Shown here: piece after piece, positions 1 through 10,524 of the stretch
Position numbering within the stretch: position 1 is the stretch's first letter
How the letters are laid out: each line of letters opens with the position of its first letter
Source of the DNA: Anastrepha obliqua
Taxonomy: Eukaryota; Arthropoda; Insecta; Diptera; Tephritidae
Length of the DNA: 64,000 nt
Reading direction: 5' to 3'
Assembly (NCBI RefSeq): GCF_027943255.1
Contig: NC_072897.1
Span: 39,778,044-39,842,043 of the forward strand
Program-made: the position numbers and the translations under genes
The notes under the pieces: model-generated
Told to the model about the DNA's origin: nothing
Database searches by the model: none
What the model saw: only the letters and a program-made list of their open reading frames with translations

Positions 1-290
1 ATAATTCTAAGTAAAGTTAACCAAATGATGAATGTATATTCAAAAACGTAGATATGTATAAGGATATTCAAATTATAAATAAAATGTTTTCAAAGCGTAA
101 TAAAATCTGAAAAAAAGAGGTTGTCTCTAAAGTCGGTTTACTGACGTGACAACGTCATAAGAAAATACTGATAGTTACATTTTTCAAAAGGAAATTTTAA
201 TTTTATTTGTATGATAGATATTTTGTATGGATATAGAGAAGGAGGTAAATGGAATCGCAATGGAATTGATCAAGTTACATTTACACAAAC
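1..290. other. No gene seen; AT-rich edge sequence
   Basis: This stretch is AT-rich with stops in all frames. I see no domain, repeat structure or terminal motif I can assign. It may be the non-coding end of another transposable element that continues off the left edge, but nothing in the sequence proves that. Confidence 0.4.
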
Positions 291-530
291 GTGAAAAATT
301 ACGTAACATTTATCAAATTCATGAAAGATATGTTCAATTTCGATTGTGCATCAGACGTTAATAAGTCAACATTACTAAGAGGCACCATCATCGATTTGAC
401 TTTTTCAAGACACATTACACCCGAAACACTTCCTTTCATTTCCTACTTTTCCTATCATCGTCCTATTCTCAAAAGAGAAATGGTTCATTACCATGCACAC
501 AGGAAGAAGGCATATGCAAATACCAATATG
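291..530 (+). pseudogene. Fragment resembling the C-terminal end of an endonuclease/exonuclease/phosphatase fold
   Basis: An open frame of about 80 residues contains a block reading GTIIDLTFSR followed about 10 residues later by ISYFSYHRPIL. Endonuclease/exonuclease/phosphatase domains end with a G-T-x-I-D-x-x-F-S strand and a catalytic S-D-H; here the position of SDH reads SYH. I recall similar SYFSYHRPI endings in mobile-element proteins of insects but cannot name the family. There is no upstream partner in the window and the frame runs into an 11-base T tract at 531-541 that belongs to the neighbouring antisense element. Treat as a fragment, not a gene; it could also be chance. Confidence 0.25.
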
Positions 531-1858
531 TTTTTTTTTTTGTATTCTGTCTATACTTACAATTCTTAGAAGACATTTTACAAAAATTTGGTTACATTTA
601 AGAGTGGCTTTGATTTTAGTATTAAAGGAATATTTCCAGTGAATTATCCTTTCTAATAAATAAATTCAATATTTTATAGATGGCTCTTGGACGAGCTGAA
701 TTGGTGTTTTTCTTTTCAACCTTAAAAAGACACATGATGGTGACATGAGGGTAGAGGCCAACTCATTTGGGTGCGATTGAAGTCGATTTCGGTATTTACT
801 GGTTACATTTTGTATTTCTTCTTTTGTTGAAGGGATGTCTAAGTCCCGATGAATTTGGGTATTTATCACGTACCACGGAGCGTTGACTAGGGTGCGTAGG
901 GTCTTGGACTGGAAACGCTGCAGGATTTCCAAGTTTGAATTTGACGCAGTACACCACAGTTGGATTCCGTAAGTCCAGACTGGTTTTATCACAGATTTGT
1001 AGAGGATAAGTTTGTTGTCCATTGAGAGGGTGGATTTGCGGGTTTAGCAGCCAGTACATATTACGAAATAATATATTAAACCTAGAGCTTTCCTTTTTGC
1101 AAAGATATGCGTTTTCCACGTAAGTCGTTTATCCAAATGAATGGCTAGATATTTAGCACTATCACATTGCGGAATTGGAACACGGTTTCAGTTGATTTGT
1201 GAGCAGGTGGTTCTTTTTGTGGTAATGGTTACGTGTTGAGATTTATGTTGTTTACTTTCAACCGCCAGCTCCGGAGATTTTATTTATGCTTATTTGGAGC
1301 ATATAAGAGCCTTATACGGGATCCACTACTGTCGCCATAATAGCAGTGTCATCGGCAAAAGTGCCAGTTAGTACACCTTTTGTGGTTGGCAGATCGTGTG
1401 TAAAAATTAAGTACAGGATTGGACCTAATATACTGCCTTGTGGGACCCCAGCTTTAATTTGTTGGAAATTGGAAATTTCATTTGCGTCATTTACGTAGAA
1501 CGTTCATTGGTTTAGATATGATTTAAGGAGCAAATAGGCATTTAGTGGTAATTTCTTTTTTATTTTAAAGAGTAGGCCTTGGTGCCACACTCGGTCGAAG
1601 GCTTGTGATATGTCCAGGAAAACTGCTGAACAGATTTGTTTTCGGTAGAGCGCTGTTTGTATTTTTTCGACATGTCTATGGACTTGCTCAATTGTCGAAT
1701 GCTCATTCCTGAAACCAAACTGATGTTTCGGAATTATTTGTTTGCGTTCGATAAAAACCATTAAACGTTTAAGGAAGATCTTTTCAAAAACTTTTGACAG
1801 TATTGGTAGAAGACTGATAGGGCGATAGGATTTCACTTCATCGCCTGGTTTTCCCGCT
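531..1858 (-). mobile_element. 5'-truncated Jockey-clade non-LTR retrotransposon
   Basis: Read on the minus strand the block runs from the RT fingers to the C-terminal tail and ends in an 11-base A tract (T on the plus strand at 531-541), the usual poly(A) end of a Jockey-type insertion. Homology stops abruptly near 1858, just before the K-P-G block of the RT; upstream is an AT microsatellite and unrelated sequence, so the copy looks 5'-truncated, the normal outcome of incomplete target-primed reverse transcription. I could not find a convincing target-site duplication. Confidence 0.65.
666..1858 (-). pseudogene. Jockey-type reverse transcriptase remnant
   Basis: The 5' part (about 1504-1858) reads SYRPISLLPILSKVFEKI, then HQFGFRNEHSTIEQV and AVFLDISQAFDRVWHQGL, which are conserved RT blocks including the first catalytic aspartate region. 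The segment 1023-1503 is out of frame with its neighbours but still holds F-A-D-D-T on the minus strand near 1350, the RT active-site motif. The last part (666-1022) reads YKSVIKPVWTYGIQLW and gives the Jockey C-terminal tail. Several frameshifts separate these blocks, so no functional protein can be made. Family assignment to Jockey is from motif wording and from the lack of an RNase H domain after the RT. Confidence 0.75.
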
Positions 1859-2011
1859 GTGAATTTATATACATATGCGCATATACATACATATATATGC
1901 TCAATCAAGTAGGAGAGAGCCAGATGTCGAACGTTGCCGAACGCGGGGGCCGATTGTGCCTCTTTGGCGTTCGTTCCGCGCTCTCGTTTGCAGTTCAAGC
2001 AAGGTAACGCG

Positions 2012-2068
2012 GCATGAACAAGATAACGACGCATGAGCAAGATAACGCCGCATGAGCAAGATAACGAC
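2012..2068. repeat. Short tandem repeat, 19 bp x 3
   Basis: Three head-to-tail copies of a 19-bp unit (GCATGAGCAAGATAACGAC and variants) lie next to the truncated Jockey copy. The copies differ by one or two bases. No function is evident. Confidence 0.75.
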
Positions 2069-2489
2069 GCATTTTTTGGTGCGTGCAGCCGACTACATCG
2101 AATTATCGTCAAAAGGTTACAAAACATAAATGATAAATGAGATCAGTTTTAGTACTCAGTTTGCAGACATATTTTCTTTGTACGTATTTTTCTTAAAATA
2201 TCCCAGAGAGCGTTAATGATATAGAGAAGTCTCACGGGCAATGAATATTGTGATTTGTCAAAAATGAAGTCTAACGACGGGTCCGAGTGCAATTTTTAAC
2301 AGTTTTATTTATAGATTTCTATGTTTATTCATTGGCACACGAAATTGCGTACGTTTTGGTAAACATACAAATTTGTGAAGGTTTTTACTAATTCTTTATG
2401 TTGAAACTGATTTAAGACAAGAATGCATAAAGCGTACAAGTGTGTTGGTATATTGATATATACATATATGTATATGTAAATATAAGAAG

Positions 2490-2590
2490 TCTATCTGGTG
2501 GCGATTGACAGCGGATCGAAAAATCTGGGGAAAGATAGTTGCCACTACTTGTCCATACAGGACTGTCATGCTAAGGAAGAAGAAGAAGTC
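2490..2590 (+). pseudogene. Possible tail of an RTE-like non-LTR retrotransposon
   Basis: About 30 codons read W-W-R-L-T-A-D-R-K-I-W followed by T-T-C-P-Y-R-T-V and then a run of AAG codons. The pattern resembles the C-terminal end and simple-repeat tail of RTE-like or CR1-like elements. It is too short to be sure. Confidence 0.25.
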
Positions 2591-3094
2591 TATTTAGTTA
2601 TGCTTGTACAAAAGGAAAAGGTTTGTACATTTTGAACTAATTTGCCGTCGACATGCAATTATATTATCATACTTATATATATATATACATACATGTGGAA
2701 TCTGTAGGAAATCAAGTTGACTCATTGCCGACGACATTTTGCCAGGCATTTGAATATGTGTATATATGTATCTGTTCTGTCCCATTGAAAAACGAAATTT
2801 TTTCAATCACGTTTTATTACAGGGAATAATATATGGATTTTTTAGATAGTATGAAATTTTGAAATTTAAAATAAATAAAAGAAAAATTTTAAGAAACGTA
2901 TATACATATATGGGACAACTAGGCAAAAGTTCAATTGCATTTTTAATTCATGTAGTGTTACATACATACCTATAAATTCAATTCACTTTAACGACTGTTT
3001 TTATGTTTACTTAAAATGAGTTTATATCCAGACAAAATAATGAACTATGTTAAAAAGCATGAACAATGTATGGTAAACAAATAATATAAATCGA
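2591..3094. other. No gene seen; AT-rich spacer with TA microsatellites
   Basis: Short AT microsatellites and stops in every frame. I see nothing assignable before the inverted-repeat transposon that begins at 3103. Confidence 0.5.
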
Positions 3095-3102
3095 ATATAC
3101 AG
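3095..3102. repeat. Target-site duplication, left copy (ATATACAG)
   Basis: Identical to 13901-13908. It abuts the T-R-G-A-C-T-G-G-C-C terminus on both sides, which fixes the ends of the DNA transposon. Confidence 0.75.
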
Positions 3103-3290
3103 TAGACTGGCCGTAACTTTTTTTTTGTGGAAATCCATAAATTTTCGGGCCTTAAAACATGAGGTTAGGAGTAATGAAAAACGGTGTAATTTTTTAACCC
3201 GATCCGACGATGCTTAACCGTGCCCATTTGATCCCAAAATATGGACAATTTTAAAAAATCACTATTTTTATATTACAAAAATTTTTTTTG
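3103..3290 (+). repeat. Left terminal inverted repeat of the 8-bp-TSD transposon
   Basis: Imperfect inverted match to 13712-13900, including the terminal T-A-G-A-C-T-G-G-C-C-G and the inner blocks AAAACATGAGGTTAG and CCGTGCCCATTTGATCC. Small insertions and deletions lie in the A/T runs. Confidence 0.8.
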
Positions 3291-3419
3291 TTTCCAATTT
3301 ATATATAATATTATAATTTAATTTAATTTAATATGTATATACTTAATATATATATAATTTAACTTTATTTATATAATTTATTTTAATTTAATAAAATTTT
3401 AATTAAAGAATTAGATTGT

Positions 3420-3647
3420 CTATTTAATGAGAGATGTTTTGGTGTAAGACGGATACAATTGCCTGTAGTGCTCAACAACTTGCAGTAAGTACTGTTTATA
3501 TTCTTTATTATAAGTAAGCGATCTGTTGTAGTCTGTGATCAATTTCAATGCTCTCTCTGCAGCGCCATTAACTACAGACAAATGCTGACAAATTCGTTTT
3601 CCCGCTATATACTATAGTCTTCACTTTCTTGCCATGTTGAAGGATCT
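3420..3647 (-). pseudogene. 3' end of the 8-bp-TSD transposon transposase gene, cut off by the BEL insertion
   Basis: Read on the minus strand from 3647, the frame continues across the BEL insertion from the other half at 10944-13157: with one copy of GATCT removed, the codons on both sides fall in one frame around a D-P-S-T-W motif. It then has an in-frame TAG and a one-base shift before a final block reading VVNGAAERALKLITDYN, and it stops at a TAG at 3420-3422. I recall the V-N-x-A-A-E-R-x-x-x-L-I block as typical of the C terminus of a large uncharacterised arthropod and cnidarian protein family. This shows that BEL landed in the transposase coding region. Confidence 0.7.
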
Positions 3648-4061
3648 TGTTACGCCAAATGGCTTAGAATTCTAATTACTAATTTAATTTTATATATTTA
3701 ATTTAATTTTAATCATTATTATTAGAATTTGTTAAATTCCATAATTTCTTGTAACGTTTCAAATTAAGTTTACTGTTTTCTAAAAATACTGTTCAATTTT
3801 CGTACATAAAAATAGCACTATATATGTATAAACACCTATATTACATAAACGTAAGAGAGCAAGACATATTTACTATAATTACATAAATATGAACTTAATC
3901 CGTTAGGCTAAAACATTATAAAAACTTGAATTCTGAAATAAACAAATCACTTGTGAAGTTACCACCGAACGCGCTCGCATATTTATTTAACAGGCAATTG
4001 TTGTGTTCGCGCATCCTTCCCACGTAAAATAATTTCTCTTAAAAACGCTTAAGAATTTTCA
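3648..4061 (+). repeat. BEL/Pao 5' LTR
   Basis: 414 bp, TG...CA ends, preceded by GATCT. Identical by eye to 10525-10938. As the 5' copy it should hold the promoter; a TATATATG stretch near 3820 is a possible TATA-type element, but this is not distinctive in such AT-rich DNA. Confidence 0.93.
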
Positions 4062-4080
4062 TGGCGCCCGAGCAGGGACT
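4062..4080 (+). promoter_or_regulatory. Primer binding site for tRNA-Lys-type priming
   Basis: TGGCGCCCGAGCAGGGACT starts immediately after the LTR. It differs by one base from the well-known site complementary to the 3' end of tRNA-Lys(UUU), so reverse transcription is expected to start from a lysine tRNA. The exact isoacceptor in this species is inference. Confidence 0.8.
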
Positions 4081-5447
4081 AAGTGCGTGAAGACATAATT
4101 ATAAAATTAAACATAATTAATCCGCTTGTGCTAAAAAAAAAATAATAAATTGGTGAACATAATCGGAAATTATTTCCAAATACACAAAACAATAAACACA
4201 TAAAAACAATAAGTGCTGTAATTAGTAACAACAATTGCCTGCGCGTTTATATTTTGCAAGTCCGTTTTCGCGTCGAGTGACAAAACAAACAAACAAACAT
4301 AAAAACCACCCTCACTAAAAAAGGTTCAGTGACTAAATTAAAAGCAATAAAAAGTACATAGGTACAATACATAGTGTATATTTGTGAATACATACGGAGA
4401 GAAGCGGTATCAGCGGCAATACAGTGTGCCGTTTATGGAATGGGACACAGTGAAAAAAAAAAAAAAAAAAAAAATTCTTAAATTATATTAAATAAGAAAG
4501 AATAAACTAAAATACACGGTGCAAAGCTAAAACAGTGCGGTATATCATATAATAAATGTTCTCGGCCAAAAATAAGGCAATTTTATAAAAAAAAAAACAG
4601 TGGAATTCACCGCTGCTCATTTGCAGTTCGTCGCCATCATCAGTTACTGCCATACTCGCCGTTGCTCTCATCGCTGTAACCGTCGCTGCTACTCTGGTCA
4701 CTGCTGCTGCCGTCATCGCCCGCTGTCGCTGCGATTTCTACCGCTGGTTCTGTCGCCGCCAGGAATGACCTGCACCTGCATCCTTTGCAAAAGGAAAGTT
4801 AAGGCTTCCAATAAGCCTATACAGGTAACAAGTGCAATAAATTGAAAGTTGTGGTTGTTGTTGATAAACACTCTCAATTTTTTGCATCCCCTTTTCACTT
4901 TCTTGCATATATATACATACATATATATGTACACACACCCATATGTGTACATGTACCATATATACAATTATCTATACAAATATACGTATATAAAACTCCG
5001 CGAAAGTGAAACAAGGGTACGTTGGGATTTGATAATAAAGGGTGTGACCTTAAATGCGAAATCGTCAATAAATTTAAAAAACAAAATTAAATAAATTGAA
5101 TACCGTTTTTTCGAACAATAAGTTCAATTAAATTAAAATTATTATAAAGTTAAACAAATTTTTCGTAAATACGGATTATTTACAAGAAAATAATTCAAAC
5201 AAAATTCGATTTTTCGCAAAACTGTTGAACAATTTTCGTAGTGTTGTGCTACTGTGCTTGCTCATCCTTTCGTGGCCTGACCACAGCCTTGTCCAACAGC
5301 TATTTTTCGTTTCTCTGATTGAGATTTGTGCAGGCTATTCAGCCATCTTTTCGTTTTCGTTTTTTCAGCCACAAACTCTCACAGATATTTTTTCGTTTCT
5401 GTGGACATTGAGCAAATTTTTCGGGAGTTTAAATAATTTAACTCAAA
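4081..5447 (+). other. BEL/Pao untranslated leader
   Basis: About 1.37 kb between the primer site and the gag start. It has a 22-base A run at 4453-4474, a CTG/GTC-rich patch around 4640-4760, AT microsatellites, and a pyrimidine-rich stretch (5200-5430) in which TTTTTCG recurs at least six times. Short open frames here (for example 5225-5491) show no domain and look like leader noise or an upstream ORF overlapping the gag start. Confidence 0.7.
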
Positions 5448-7013
5448 ATGAGCAAGCCAAAGACAGCAGTTCCAAGTCTCTCTCCAAGTAAGGAGATTAT
5501 GGAATTGAAATCACTAAAGCGCCAGCGAACTGTTGCGAAAAATAGTATAGTGCGCATAAAAACGGGTCTCCTCGATAAAACAATGTCGTTAGATCCAATT
5601 GAATTGGAGTGTCGACTGGACATTTTGAACTCTCATAGCGATAAGCTTATGAAGTGTCAGTCGAAAATTGAAGAAATCGACGAGGAAGACATAGCCCGTG
5701 GGGAGTTAGAGGACCTAATAGTGGAAACTAAGTCCGTTATAAAATCTATTCTGGCGAGAAATAAATCGTCAATAGCCGAAACATCATTTGTTGCACCTCA
5801 CAGCTCGCGACTACCGAAAATGTCGCTACCGAAATTTAAAGGGGAATATTCAGAATTTAAAAATTTTATGAGTCTGTTCGAGAGTTTGGTGCACAACGAT
5901 CCTACAATCCCAGAAATTGAGAAATTTAATCACTTGGTTAACTGTCTGTCTGGTGAAGCTTTGGGAACGGTAAAGGCCTTCCAAATGTCGGACGAAAATT
6001 ATTCGAAGGCGTTGGCTAGTCTCAAAAAAGTTTATGACAATAAATGCTTAATATTTTTCGACACAATTTCCAAACTTTTTGAACTGCCAACTATCCCAAA
6101 GCCATCTGCGCTTTCATTGCGCACAATGATTGATACAGTGTCGGCTGTTTACGACTCGTTGCTGTCGTTAGGTGACGAGAAAAACATCACAAACGCTATC
6201 ATAATTCATCTGGTAATGTCAAAAGTTGACACCGTTACTCGGTCAAAGTGGGAGGAACAGTTGGATTATGATAAGCTGCCATTATGGCGTGAGTGTGAGG
6301 CAGCATTAAATAAACGCTACCAACATTTATCTGCCGATGAAGCCTCAACGTCGAGGCTCAAGCCGTCAAGCAGTCACAGCATTCAGAAACCCCACCTTCA
6401 TGCGGGAAGGACGAAAGCTGCCTTAGTGACTTCAAATATAAAACAGCCGGTGTGTCTGCACTGTAAATCAAATGATCATAGTATACCCGCGTGTCCTACT
6501 TTTAAAACTCTCTCTGCTCAGCAGCGATTTGAGTTTGCCAAATCAGTCCCCTTATGCATAAATTGTTTGCGAAAGGGGCACTCAGTTTCAAAGTGCAAAG
6601 CGGATCGGTGTCGTGTTTGCAACCGTTCGCATCACACGTTGCTGCACCAGTACCCTGTATCCTTTGCAACTGCACCACAACTTTCGACCTCGCATGCCAT
6701 GCACACGACGAGTACGCCAGATCGGGTTATGTTGGCTACAGCCGTAGTCAACGTAAAAGGTAGCTCCGGAGAGTACCTTGCTGCACGAGCCTTGCTGGAT
6801 TCTGGATCTCAGGTGAATTTCATGACAGAGGATTTGGCGCAGAAATTACGAATTCGTCGCGAAAGTACGACCTTAAATATTATCGGCATCGGAAATGCAA
6901 CCAAAAAAGTAAGGACGAAATTAAATACGTTTGTAAAATCGCGGGTCAATAATTATGAGTTTTCGGCACAGTTTTGGATAATGGCTGGAAAATTCCTAAA
7001 AACATTAGCTTAG
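5448..7013 (+). CDS. BEL/Pao Gag with zinc knuckles and aspartic protease
   Basis: 521 codons from an ATG that follows AACTCAAA. Residues 1 to about 115 are a charged helical region; from about 120 (MSLPKFKGEYSEFKNF) to 300 lies the Gag domain typical of Pao elements. Cysteine-rich knuckles follow (CLHCKSNDHSIPAC, then CINCLRKGHSVSKC and CRVCNRSHHTLLH), which bind RNA. Near the end ARALLDSGSQVNFM is the retroviral-type protease active site (D-S-G). The frame then leaves the polyprotein: from about 6960 the coding continues in another frame and some residues seem to be missing, so this is the first of the breaks in pol. Start choice rests on the Gag N terminus and the absence of earlier in-frame domain sequence. 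Confidence 0.9.
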   Translation: MSKPKTAVPSLSPSKEIMELKSLKRQRTVAKNSIVRIKTGLLDKTMSLDPIELECRLDILNSHSDKLMKCQSKIEEIDEEDIARGELEDLIVETKSVIKSILARNKSSIAETSFVAPHSSRLPKMSLPKFKGEYSEFKNFMSLFESLVHNDPTIPEIEKFNHLVNCLSGEALGTVKAFQMSDENYSKALASLKKVYDNKCLIFFDTISKLFELPTIPKPSALSLRTMIDTVSAVYDSLLSLGDEKNITNAIIIHLVMSKVDTVTRSKWEEQLDYDKLPLWRECEAALNKRYQHLSADEASTSRLKPSSSHSIQKPHLHAGRTKAALVTSNIKQPVCLHCKSNDHSIPACPTFKTLSAQQRFEFAKSVPLCINCLRKGHSVSKCKADRCRVCNRSHHTLLHQYPVSFATAPQLSTSHAMHTTSTPDRVMLATAVVNVKGSSGEYLAARALLDSGSQVNFMTEDLAQKLRIRRESTTLNIIGIGNATKKVRTKLNTFVKSRVNNYEFSAQFWIMAGKFLKTLA

Positions 7014-8332
7014 CGGACCCAGAATTTTATAAGGCTCAAAAGGTAGATCTTTTGTTAGGTGCTGAAACATTTTTCGAGCTTTTAGCTGTAGGCCAGATCA
7101 AGGCCAGCCCCAATCACCCAACATTGCAAAAGACACTTTTAGGCTGGGTTGTGTCTGGCAAATACGCCTCCAACCAACGTCCTCCTCCCACAGTCAGTAG
7201 CACATTATGCCATACTGAACAAGATCTAGCAAATATAGATTCCATTGTCCAAAGGTTCTGGGCGATGGAAGAAATACCTTCAGGGGCTAGTTCGACAAAA
7301 TTCACACCTGAACAAAAAGAGTGTGAAAAATTTTTCGTAAAAACTACTAAAGTTTTGCCTTCAGGAAGGCTTCAAGTAAGACTGTCTTTCAAAGATGACC
7401 GTAAGTTACTCGGTAATTCCTATGAAACCGCGTCTCGGCGGTTTCAGGCCCTGGAGAGAAAGACCTTGAAAGATCCAGAACTTCGTCAAATGTACCTGGA
7501 CTTCATGAATGAATACATCGAATTGGGTCACATGAGCCCAACAAATAATAAGATCCCGAGTGAGCCACACTACTTCATTCCGCATCAATGCGTTCTTCGG
7601 CCTGAAAGTACGACGACTAAATTACGTGTTGTTTTCGACGCATCAAGTCGTACCTCTTCTCAAATTGCGTTGAATGAAATCTTGATGGTTGGGCCGACCA
7701 TTCAAGAAGAGCTGTATTCAACACTTCTTCGTTTTCGCTTGCATAAATATGCATTTACGGCGGACATTACTAAAATGTACCGCCAAATTCTCATGCACGA
7801 AGAAGACAAAAACTTTCAGCTTGTAGTGTGGAGACGGCATCCATCTGAGCCACTTCAAATCTTTCGACTTAACACCGTAACATACGGCACTGCGCCTGCT
7901 CCATTTCTCGCTACACGGTGTTTACAAATGCTCAGCGATGCCAATACACATATGTATCCACTCGGCTCAAGGGCAATAAAAAGAGATTTTTATGTAGACG
8001 ACCTGCTTACAGGATCCGATAATTTTGAATCTCTAGATCTTATTAGAAGTGAGGTAGTTAAAATATTAAACTCGGCAGGATTCAATTTATCTAAGTGGTT
8101 TTCAAATCACCCATCATTTTTCGATTGTGAGAGTTCTGAGAAGGCCTTAAACTTCAATCACACAGACTCCACAAAAACACTTGGAATCCATTGGTTGCCG
8201 AAGGAAGATTTGTTTCGGTTTGTCTTAAATGACAACTTTACCAGTTTACGAGCCACTAAGCGTCTTTTCGATCCTCTTGGTTTACTTGCCCCACTAGTTA
8301 CCAAAGCAAAAATCTTATTGCAAGAGCTTTGA
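6974..8332 (+). pseudogene. BEL/Pao Pol segment: protease end and reverse transcriptase
   Basis: Continues the polyprotein in the +2 frame after a frameshifting deletion near 6975. LADPEFYKAQKVDLLLGAE is the conserved linker after the BEL protease. Reverse transcriptase blocks follow: FDASSRTSSQIALNEIL, TADITKMYRQILMHEED, TYGTAPAPFLATRCL and the active site FYVDDLLTGSD (Y-V-D-D). The segment ends at a TGA (8330-8332) directly followed by in-frame coding (LQKLDWDES). Relatives have a tryptophan at this place, so a TGG-to-TGA change is the likely cause. The ATG at 6974 is only the first in-frame methionine, not a real start. Confidence 0.88.
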
Positions 8333-10011
8333 CTGCAAAAACTAGATTGGGATGAGTCGATTCCATTGCACCTCGACACCAGCTGGGAAAATTTCAAAGC
8401 CAATCTACTGCAGCTACCATCAATAAGCATTCCTCGGTTTGTACACACCGAGTCGAGTGCAAGCTGCCAAATTCATGGCTTTGCCGACGCCTCAATACGA
8501 GCGTATGGCTGCTGTATATACATACGTAGCCATTCGGCTGGTGGAACGAAATGTACGCTGCTTACTGCAAAGTCTAGAGTGGCTCCGCTGAAGACTAAAT
8601 CTCTTCCGCGTCTAGAGCTCTCGGCAGCCCACTTGCTGGCCAAATTATGGTCACGAATAGCGCCAATGTTGAGTCGGCCAATTGAAAATATAAACTTCTG
8701 GACAGACTCCGAAATTGTTTTGCATTGGATCAAAACGCATCCATCTGTACTACAGACCTTTGTTGCAAACAGAGTGTCCGAAATCCAAGAGTTGACGGAT
8801 AAAGCTACTTGGCGACATGTGCCAACTAAGCAAAATCCCGCGGATCAAGTGTCTCGGGGTTGTAACGTGGACGAATTGAATAATTCTATCTGGTTTAGCG
8901 GTCCACAGTTCCTCCTAGAAGACCCTGCGTTATGGCCAACAAACACCCACTTCCAGCTCTCTCCAGGAGACGAAGCATTAGAGAAGAAACGGAACGCAAC
9001 AGTTTTAGTTGTTCAAGCAAATGAATCGCATCCAATTATGGAACTCACCAAAAGAGTATCTTCTCATCAAAAACTGCTTCGTATTGTCGCTTACATATTA
9101 AGATGGATAAAACGCATTAGAAACCCATCTGCGACATTCACACAAATGCTGACGGCTGAGGATATTAAATTAAGTTTCCTCAAAGTCATTGAGGTGGTTC
9201 AACATGTTGAATATGGTGAAGAAATTATGAAACTCACCAAAGGTACCACCCTACCCTCAAGTTTGCAAAAACTTAATCCATTTTTGCACAACTACTCGGA
9301 ATTGTCGCTGTCGTTTAATTTACTCCGAGTAGGAGGCCGCCTATTAAATGCGCCTCTCCCATATGATGCCAAGTTCCCACTGCTCTTAAGCAAGAACTCG
9401 CACTTCGTTACCACATACTTACGGTACCTACATTTTCGAAATCACCATGCTGGAGCAAAGGCATTGGTAGCGCTTCTCCGAGACCGCATTTGGCTGGTCA
9501 ATGCTCGAGAAGCTTGTAGTCGTACCGTTCAAAACTGCACACACTGCTTTCATTATAAGCCGAAGCTGCAAACCCAAATAATGGGAAATTTGCCTGCCGA
9601 TAGGCTTCGTGCACTACGACCCTTTCTAATATGTGGAGTAGATTTTTGTGGTCCCGTATATACTACATTGAAAATACGTGGTAGACCCCCAGTAAAAACA
9701 TATATCGCAGTGTTCGTTTGTTTCACTTCAAAGGCAGTACATTTAGAACTAGTAACAGACTTGTCTTCTAATTGTTTTATTTTCGCCCTAAAAAGGTTCA
9801 TTGGACGCCGAGGAATGCCGCGGAAAATATACAGCGACAACGCCACCAACTTCGTCGGCGCCGATCGCAAGCTTCGCGAGCTGAGGGATGCTTTCGAGGC
9901 CCAACAACCGGAAGTACAGAAGTACGCAACGGACGAAGGATTCACCTTCGCCTTTATACCACCCAGGGCACCGCACTTCGGCGGGTTATGGGAGGCGGCA
10001 GTGAAGTCCGC
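8333..10011 (+). pseudogene. BEL/Pao Pol segment: RNase H and integrase core
   Basis: Same frame as the RT segment, after the TGA. IHGFADASIRAYGCCIY and LELSAAHLLAKLW with FWTDSEIVLHWI are RNase H motifs. Then comes the integrase: an H-H-C-C zinc region (HFRNHHAGAK ... CTHC), and a catalytic core with D in CGVDFCGP, D in YSDNATNFVGA and E in PHFGGLWEAAVKSA. After AVKSAKH the frame is lost: the usual residues between this helix and the next are missing and the coding resumes one frame over. The formal open frame runs on to 10090 in a wrong frame. Confidence 0.88.
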
Positions 10012-10506
10012 CAAACACCTTCCGAAGAACTACAGACGCTGCTCGTCGAGGTCGAGGCCGTACTCAACTCGCGACCCCTGGTACCACTGAGTCAGGACCC
10101 GAACGATGGAGAGGCCCTAACACCAGCGCACCTACTAGTTGGGTGCCCCCTTCGAGCGCTGCCACCAGCCCAGGTATCGATGGACCCAATGCGTTGCTGC
10201 GACAGATGGCAACTTGTCTGTTGTCTCAAGCAACAGTTTTGGCGACTGTGGTCCAGGAACTACCTGTTGGGTCTTCAACAGAGGAACAAGTGGTTGCATC
10301 CGAAGCGCAACCTCGAGCTGAACGACCTCGTCCTGGTTCAGGAAGACAACACACCACCGCAGCAATGGGTGCTCGGCCGCGTCGCCGCAACCGTAACAGG
10401 GCAAGACGGCAAAGTCCGCGTAGCAGACGTGGCAACCAAAGCGGGCGTAATTAAACGCCCCGTTCACAAGCTCGCCGTACTGCCATTAGACGTTGAAGGA
10501 CCATGA
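10012..10506 (+). pseudogene. BEL/Pao integrase C-terminal part
   Basis: In the +1 frame, SEELQTLLVEVEAVLNSRPL is the conserved helix that follows the integrase core, and DLVLVQEDNTPPQQWVLGRV is the BEL integrase C-terminal chromatin and DNA-binding module. The frame ends at TGA 10504-10506, 18 bp before the 3' LTR. It is joined to the previous segment only after a frameshifting deletion near 10010. Confidence 0.85.
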
Positions 10507-10513
10507 GCCTTTC

Positions 10514-10524
10514 AAGGTGGCCGG
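10514..10524 (+). promoter_or_regulatory. Polypurine tract, plus-strand primer
   Basis: AAGGTGGCCGG lies immediately upstream of the 3' LTR, where the RNase-H-resistant primer for plus-strand synthesis is expected. BEL elements often have a G-rich, not purely purine, tract of this kind. Confidence 0.6.

Noticed and set aside
4507..4967. Overlapping open frames on both strands (Ala/Thr-rich and Cys/His-rich)
   Set aside because: They are translations of a CTG/GTC-rich patch and a TATG microsatellite inside the BEL leader, with no conserved motif.
5225..5491. 88-codon open frame with a hydrophobic start before BEL gag
   Set aside because: It overlaps the gag start in another frame, lies in a T-rich leader and has no domain; at most an upstream ORF.
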